This document shows, in pieces, positions 4,744-11,741 of a stretch of DNA of 11,741 nucleotides. Source of the stretch: Heliobacteriaceae bacterium (lineage in GTDB: Bacteria; Cyanobacteriota; Vampirovibrionia; Gastranaerophilales; Gastranaerophilaceae); the NCBI GenBank assembly GCA_031267015.1, contig JAIRZW010000081.1, forward strand, positions 1-11,741, written 5' to 3'. How positions within the stretch are numbered: the first letter of the stretch is position 1; every line of letters begins with the position of its first letter. The notes under the pieces were generated by a model. The model worked only from the letters and a program-made list of their open reading frames with translations, had not been told where the DNA came from and did not search any database. The translations under genes and the position numbers were made by a program.

Positions 4744-6206
4744 ATAACGCTTCCTTCAAAGACTTTGCGGGCTTCTTCACGGTCATCAAAGTGTATAGTG
4801 CGGTCTTTGAGGATTTGGTAGTCCTCATGACCTTTGCCTGCAATAACTACAACGTCATTGTTCTGGGTTATGTTTTTAAGTAAAGCGATTGCCTGGCCGC
4901 GGTCAGCTTCCACTATAACAGAGTTTGTGGACTTTAACCCTGCCAAGATGTCGGTTATTATTTGCTGCGGGTCTTCGGAGCGCGGGTTATCGCTTGTAAT
5001 CACAACCATATCAGAGATTTTTTCCGCGATTGCACCCATTTTAGGGCGTTTTGTTGCATCGCGGTCACCGCCGCAGCCAAAAAGACAGATTAATTTGCCG
5101 TGTTCCGGCGTAATTTCACGCGCTGAATTGAGAACGTTTTCCAAACCGTCCGGCGTATGGGCGTAATCCACTATCACAAGCGGTTTTTTAGCCACGACTT
5201 CAAATCGTCCTGCCACACCTTTGACGTTTTCAAGCGCCTTGAGCGCTGCGTTAATGTCGATTCCCATTGCGATTGCGCTTGTCACTGCCGCAAGAACATT
5301 ATAAACACTGAACATGCCGTTCATATGCAGGTTAACTTTGTAATCCTGAGCATTGACGCTCAGTGTAAATTCCGCGCCGTTGAGCGAAAAGCTTATATCT
5401 CTTGCTGTTACGTCAGCAGGGTTTTTCACGCCGTAAGTGAATTTGCGCACACCTTCCGGAACAACACCCGAAAACCTTTCAGCGTAAAGGTCGTCAGAAT
5501 TAATCACGGCAAAGCTGCCTTCGCCCAAACCTTTGAACAGGATTGCCTTTGCGTCAAAATACTTGTCCATTGTAATGTGGTAATCCAGATGGTCCTGGGT
5601 CAGGTTGGTTAAAATCGCGCCGTTAAAGCGGCATCCGCCGACGCGGTTCTGCTCAAGCGCGTGGGAACTGACTTCCATAACAACATTGTCGATTTTTTCC
5701 ACATCCTTAATCATTCTGAGCGTTGCCTGAAGCTCGGGCGCCTGCGGTGTCGTGTGTTTTACGTCGCGGTATTCACCGCCGGAGGATAATTTATAGCCTA
5801 AAGTCCCGATTAGTGCGCACCTTTGGTTGTTTTCTTCAAAGATTTTCTGGATTAAATGGGTTACGGTAGTTTTGCCATTCGTGCCCGTGATTCCAAGGAA
5901 ATTCATCCCCATGGACGGCCGGGAATAGAATCTGTCGGCAATATCCGCGATTTTATGCCGCGTATTGTCAACTACGATTTGCGGAATCCTGATGTTCAAA
6001 GCCCGTTCAACAAGCAGCGCTGCCGCGCCTTTGTCGATTGCGTTTTGGGCGTATTCGTGGCCGTCTGTGTGCTCGCCGACCAGACACACAAAAATATCAC
6101 CGGCCTTTGTTGTCTTGGAATCGTACGAAATCCCTGTTATATCAACACTTTTAAAGTTCACAAGGTCTTTATAATCTAAATATTCAATCAGTTCATCAAG
6201 TTTCAT
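4740..6206 (-). CDS. murE: UDP-MurNAc-tripeptide synthetase (meso-diaminopimelate-adding)
   Basis: This cytoplasmic Mur ligase adds the third peptide residue to UDP-MurNAc-L-Ala-D-Glu, using ATP, in peptidoglycan precursor synthesis. Seen: 488 residues, normal for the family, with the N-terminal UDP-binding region (about 20-95), P-loop GTNGKTT (108-114), TTPQAPEL (152-159), EVSSHAL (178-184), the carbamylated-lysine region YFDAKAILF (Lys220) and the C-terminal domain with DNPR at 406-409. DNPR is the signature for meso-diaminopimelate rather than lysine, so the wall is DAP type. It lies 58 bases behind the ftsI-like gene, the usual division-cluster order, and overlaps the nagA-like gene by four bases. 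There is no clear Shine-Dalgarno site. An extended -10 box (6213-6221) would place transcription start at the ATG itself, but the gene may also be read from the promoter upstream of ftsI. Confidence 0.95.
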   Translation of the reverse strand: MKLDELIEYLDYKDLVNFKSVDITGISYDSKTTKAGDIFVCLVGEHTDGHEYAQNAIDKGAAALLVERALNIRIPQIVVDNTRHKIADIADRFYSRPSMGMNFLGITGTNGKTTVTHLIQKIFEENNQRCALIGTLGYKLSSGGEYRDVKHTTPQAPELQATLRMIKDVEKIDNVVMEVSSHALEQNRVGGCRFNGAILTNLTQDHLDYHITMDKYFDAKAILFKGLGEGSFAVINSDDLYAERFSGVVPEGVRKFTYGVKNPADVTARDISFSLNGAEFTLSVNAQDYKVNLHMNGMFSVYNVLAAVTSAIAMGIDINAALKALENVKGVAGRFEVVAKKPLVIVDYAHTPDGLENVLNSAREITPEHGKLICLFGCGGDRDATKRPKMGAIAEKISDMVVITSDNPRSEDPQQIITDILAGLKSTNSVIVEADRGQAIALLKNITQNNDVVVIAGKGHEDYQILKDRTIHFDDREEARKVFEGSVI

Positions 6207-6212
6207 AATTAA

Positions 6213-6221
6213 ATTTTATCA
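6213..6221 (-). promoter_or_regulatory. Possible extended -10 box for murE
   Basis: The minus strand reads TGATAAAAT, that is TGn followed by TAAAAT (5/6), ending 6 bases before the murE ATG at 6206. There is no good -35. If used, the mRNA would be leaderless. The A/T-rich gap makes chance occurrence easy. Confidence 0.35.
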
Positions 6222-6264
6222 CCAAAACCCATTTCAGGGTAACTTTTTTAATATAAATATACAT

Positions 6265-8016
6265 TTACCCCTTCCCTTTTTTAGACTCTGCCTTGTCGGG
6301 TTTAAGGTTCATGATTCGTGCGGTCTGTGTTGCGACTTCGTAGAATATCGGGCCTGCAATCGTGTTGCCCCAAATCGCGCCTTTTTTCGCGCTGTCTACC
6401 ATAACATAAATCAGCACCTGCGGATCAGAGGCCGGTAAATAGCCGATTGTAGACGTATACGAGTATGGCGTGTAGCCCGAAGAATTTTCTTTAGGCTTTT
6501 TTGAGGTTCCGGTTTTCGCCGCAACATTATATTTGTCCATTTTTATGGCAGAATTTCCGTTGTTGACGCTCGCCGCAAGCAGTTTTGTAATTGTCTGCGC
6601 AGTTTCGGGCGACACAACTTCGACTTTTTTGATTTTTGTTTCCGCTTCTTCGGGAGAATACTTTATAACGTGCGGGGTTACGCGGACTCCGCCGTTTGCA
6701 AGCGCCGAAACCGCCGAAATCATCTGCATTGCCGTGACCGATGTCCCGTAACCGTACGCCATTGTCGCATGAATCCCTTTATCCCAATGATTCCAGTTAG
6801 ATAATAACCCGGAAGACTCCCCGGGAAGGTCGATTTCTGTTTTCGAGCCAAACCCGAATTTTTTCAAAATATCGTAAAACTCTCTTGCATTCATTGTTTC
6901 GGCGACCTTAACCGCGCCGATATTGCTTGAGTGCTCAAGCAGGTATGCCATCGAAATCATTCCGGGATAAGGCCGCTGGTCATAGTCGTAGTTTTTAATT
7001 TCCCACTTGCCGATTGTCATTTTGCCCGTGTCAAGGACTTTTGAGTGCTCGTTAATTTTGCCCAGCTCCATTGCGCTCGCGAGCGTAATCGTCTTAAACG
7101 TAGAGCCCGGCGGGAAAACATCCGTAAGCGTCCAGTTTTTAATCTCCAAAGGCGCTGCTGTCTTGTAATTGTTCGGGTCATAATCCGGATAAACCGCATA
7201 CGCAAGGATTTCACCGTTATGCGGGTTCATAACGATTACCGTGCCGCGCAAAGCGTCTTTTTCTTTGATATTTTTTGCAAGCTCTTTTTCGCATATGTGC
7301 TGAATCGCCGAATCAATTGTAAGAGTAAGGTTTTCGCCCTTAGGGTTCTTGGTCGTGGCAATCGGGTCGGTCGTAAAATCATATATAATTTTGCCGTCAC
7401 GCGTTTTTTGGTATTTAACGGTGTTGTTTACGTGCTCCAGCCGGTCTTTTGCAGTGTATTCAACCCCGTTTGCTATGTCCGCGTCAAAGTTGTAATACCC
7501 CAAAACATGTGCAGCAAGTCTGCCTTGCGGATATGTGCGCGTGTTTTTCTTGCCCAGACTGATTTCCCGCAAACCCAGTTTAGCAATACGCTCTGCTGCT
7601 GCGCGGTCAACGTCTTTTGCAAGCGTAATTACCGGGCCTGATTTTTTAAGCTTTTCAAGCAGAGATTCTTTGGACATTTTCAGAATCGGGGCAAGGGTTT
7701 TGGCTAAGTCCTCGGGCGTATGGTCGTAGTCTGCCGGGTGCGCGTAGACATCCGAATAAATCTTGTCTGTTGCAAGTTTCAGACCGTTTCTGTCGAAAAT
7801 ATCCCCGCGCACTGAGAAAATCCGGCCTACACGCTGGCTTTTTGCTTTTGCCCGGTAGTTTTTCAGGTCAATTATCTGGATAAAAAACAGGTATATCAGG
7901 AACGACGCCACAAAAAGCACGAAGAATCCGTGCAGCACAGCCAAAGTACGGTCAAACCCCCTGACCCGCCGCTCTTTTTCGCTGAATGTCGATTGTTTTT
8001 TTGCCCGCGTTTTCAT
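6265..8016 (-). CDS. ftsI: Division-type penicillin-binding protein 2/3 (FtsI), peptidoglycan transpeptidase
   Basis: This is a 583-residue class B penicillin-binding protein that cross-links septal or elongating peptidoglycan from the outer face of the cytoplasmic membrane. Seen: a basic cytoplasmic tail, one membrane anchor at about 24-49, the dimerisation-domain motif RGDIFDRNG (70-78), and a transpeptidase domain with the three active-site motifs: STFK (Ser305, Lys308), SSN (363-365) and KTGT (501-504). No PASTA domains follow, and the tail is basic (ESKKGKG). The start is ATG 8016, because AAAGGAGGAG (8018-8027) lies just upstream; the frame is open to a GTG at 8040, but that would precede the ribosome site. 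The next gene is murE, as in standard dcw clusters, which favours FtsI over the rod-type PBP2. It is divergent from the speB-like gene, and the two promoters appear to overlap. Confidence 0.92.
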   Translation of the reverse strand: MKTRAKKQSTFSEKERRVRGFDRTLAVLHGFFVLFVASFLIYLFFIQIIDLKNYRAKAKSQRVGRIFSVRGDIFDRNGLKLATDKIYSDVYAHPADYDHTPEDLAKTLAPILKMSKESLLEKLKKSGPVITLAKDVDRAAAERIAKLGLREISLGKKNTRTYPQGRLAAHVLGYYNFDADIANGVEYTAKDRLEHVNNTVKYQKTRDGKIIYDFTTDPIATTKNPKGENLTLTIDSAIQHICEKELAKNIKEKDALRGTVIVMNPHNGEILAYAVYPDYDPNNYKTAAPLEIKNWTLTDVFPPGSTFKTITLASAMELGKINEHSKVLDTGKMTIGKWEIKNYDYDQRPYPGMISMAYLLEHSSNIGAVKVAETMNAREFYDILKKFGFGSKTEIDLPGESSGLLSNWNHWDKGIHATMAYGYGTSVTAMQMISAVSALANGGVRVTPHVIKYSPEEAETKIKKVEVVSPETAQTITKLLAASVNNGNSAIKMDKYNVAAKTGTSKKPKENSSGYTPYSYTSTIGYLPASDPQVLIYVMVDSAKKGAIWGNTIAGPIFYEVATQTARIMNLKPDKAESKKGKG

Positions 8017-8030
8017 ACTCCTCCTTTCAT

Positions 8031-8036
8031 ATTTTA
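8031..8036 (-). promoter_or_regulatory. Possible -10 box of the ftsI-murE run
   Basis: The minus strand reads TGT followed by TAAAAT (8036-8031), an extended -10 form. The predicted start near 8024 would give a very short leader beginning in the strong ribosome site. The -35 position, 17 bases upstream, falls on the -10 box of the divergent speB-like promoter and does not match consensus. Confidence 0.4.
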
Positions 8037-8050
8037 ACACAAAATTTTTA

Positions 8051-8059
8051 TGCTATAAT
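8051..8059 (+). promoter_or_regulatory. Extended -10 promoter of speB-like gene
   Basis: TGC followed by a perfect TATAAT (8054-8059). The box ends 7 bases before ATG 8067, so transcription should begin at or next to the start codon. There is no Shine-Dalgarno site. The best -35-like hexamer, TTAACA (8034-8039), is only 14 bases away, so the extended box probably carries the activity. Confidence 0.65.
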
Positions 8060-8066
8060 ATTTCTT

Positions 8067-11241
<3,175 letters not shown>

Positions 11242-11257
11242 AAAAGGGGGTAAGTGT

Positions 11258-11741
11258 ATGAAGAAGACATTAGCAGGGCTATTAGTAGCATTGTTTGCAG
11301 GAAGCGCAGTCATTGCAGCGACTTCCGAAACGATTCCGCCAAAAGACGACCGCGGAACACTTTCGCTGCGAACCTCGGCAAACAAAGAAATAGCGCCGGA
11401 CGTTGCGGACGTAACCATTGTTATCCAGACCAAAGACAGCAAGTCTTTGCAAAAAGCTGTTGAAGACAACAAAGAGATTTCCAACAAGATTCAGGCGGCG
11501 TTAAAGGGCATGATTAACCCGGCAAAAGGCGATTATATTAAGACAGAGAATTACAGCGCAAGCCCGGATTATTATTACACAAAAGACGGAAAGCAGACAA
11601 TCAAAGGCTATACGGTTAATAACAATATCAGAGTAAACACCCGTGAGCTTGAAAAAGCCGGTTCAATGATTGACAAATCCTTTGAACTCGGCGCAACATC
11701 ACTGGGCGGGCTTAATTTTTCGGTTTCGTCATACACAAAAG
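11258..11741 (+). CDS. SIMPL-domain (DUF541) exported protein, N-terminal part, 3' end outside window
   Basis: This is the first 161 residues of a periplasmic or surface protein related to YggE/BP26. Members of the family are linked to oxidative stress tolerance or form ring assemblies; the activity is not settled. Seen: a signal peptide MKKTLAGLLVALFAGS with a likely cut after AVIA (about residue 21), then the characteristic LRTSANKEIAPDVADVTI segment (37-54), in which the SIMPL fold starts with a strand containing A...PD.A. A helix with K.LQ.AVEDN and a repeated strand-helix pattern follow, including KGYTVNN.IRV (about 118-128), typical of the family's Y.. .N. .V strand. The frame is open to the window end. 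AAGGGGG at 11244-11250 is a good ribosome site, 7 bases before the ATG. It is probably cotranscribed with ligA and the small membrane protein. Confidence 0.85.
   Translation, partial: MKKTLAGLLVALFAGSAVIAATSETIPPKDDRGTLSLRTSANKEIAPDVADVTIVIQTKDSKSLQKAVEDNKEISNKIQAALKGMINPAKGDYIKTENYSASPDYYYTKDGKQTIKGYTVNNNIRVNTRELEKAGSMIDKSFELGATSLGGLNFSVSSYTK

Noticed and set aside
6222..6264. Terminator between ftsI and murE
   Set aside because: Only a 4-base stem (ACCC/GGGT) with a short T run is visible on either strand, too weak to call.
7045..7641. Long plus-strand open frame antisense to ftsI
   Set aside because: Its composition is that of a shadow frame (rich in Arg, Cys, Val), it shows no domain motif, and the minus strand carries all transpeptidase motifs.
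8017..8040. GTG start at 8040 for the ftsI-like protein
   Set aside because: The strong AAAGGAGGAG lies inside this extension, directly before ATG 8016.
7986..8066. N-terminal extension of the speB-like protein
   Set aside because: It runs antisense into the start of ftsI and through the promoter region. The family start and the TATAAT box fit ATG 8067.

Overview
The window looks like a chromosomal segment from an uncultured gut-type bacterium, most likely of the Gastranaerophilales (Vampirovibrionia/'Melainabacteria'). The main clue is two prepilin-like proteins with the start FTLAEVLITLGIIGVVAALT, a form I associate with that order. The moderate GC content, meso-DAP-type MurE and weak or absent Shine-Dalgarno sites at several starts fit but do not prove it. 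No phage, integrase, transposase, CRISPR or RNA gene is visible. Confidence in the lineage is about 0.6.

Layout: (1) 1-1331, plus strand: the 3' end of a GH77 4-alpha-glucanotransferase (malQ), overlapping by one base an exported TPR/NHL-repeat protein. (2) 1408-2061, plus: pseudopilin A with its own promoter. (3) 8016 back to 2131, minus: a cell-envelope gene run, ftsI-type penicillin-binding protein, murE, a trimmed nagA-like deacetylase, pseudopilin B and a GlcF-like iron-sulfur/CCG protein that converges on pseudopilin A. (4) 8067 to the end, plus: speB-like ureohydrolase, ligA, a small two-helix membrane protein and the start of a SIMPL/DUF541 exported protein. The first three genes of this last run overlap at their starts and stops. 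Coding is dense, and no gap exceeds about 80 bases.

The most unusual signal is not a gene. Five short GC-rich palindromic elements of three families are scattered over 4 kb, and four of them lie inside open reading frames. One (425-527) encodes the N-terminus and most of the signal peptide of the TPR/NHL protein. Two near-identical 32-base copies of a second family lie in the glcF-like gene and in nagA and are read in two different frames. A third family has one copy in the glcF-like gene and one between the convergent genes. Their flanking frames and conserved motifs stay intact, as described for Rickettsia palindromic elements.

A second signal is regulatory. Both pseudopilin genes carry the same 16-base motif, TAACGATTGTAACAAA, exactly 11 bases upstream of the -35 hexamer, and in both cases the motif begins with the stop codon of the preceding gene. 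Pseudopilin B has a perfect TTGACA-N17-TATAAT promoter that would give an almost leaderless mRNA. The speB-like gene and murE also have -10-like boxes placed so that transcription would start at or next to the ATG. A 19-base relic of a pseudopilin 3' end lies just past pseudopilin A.
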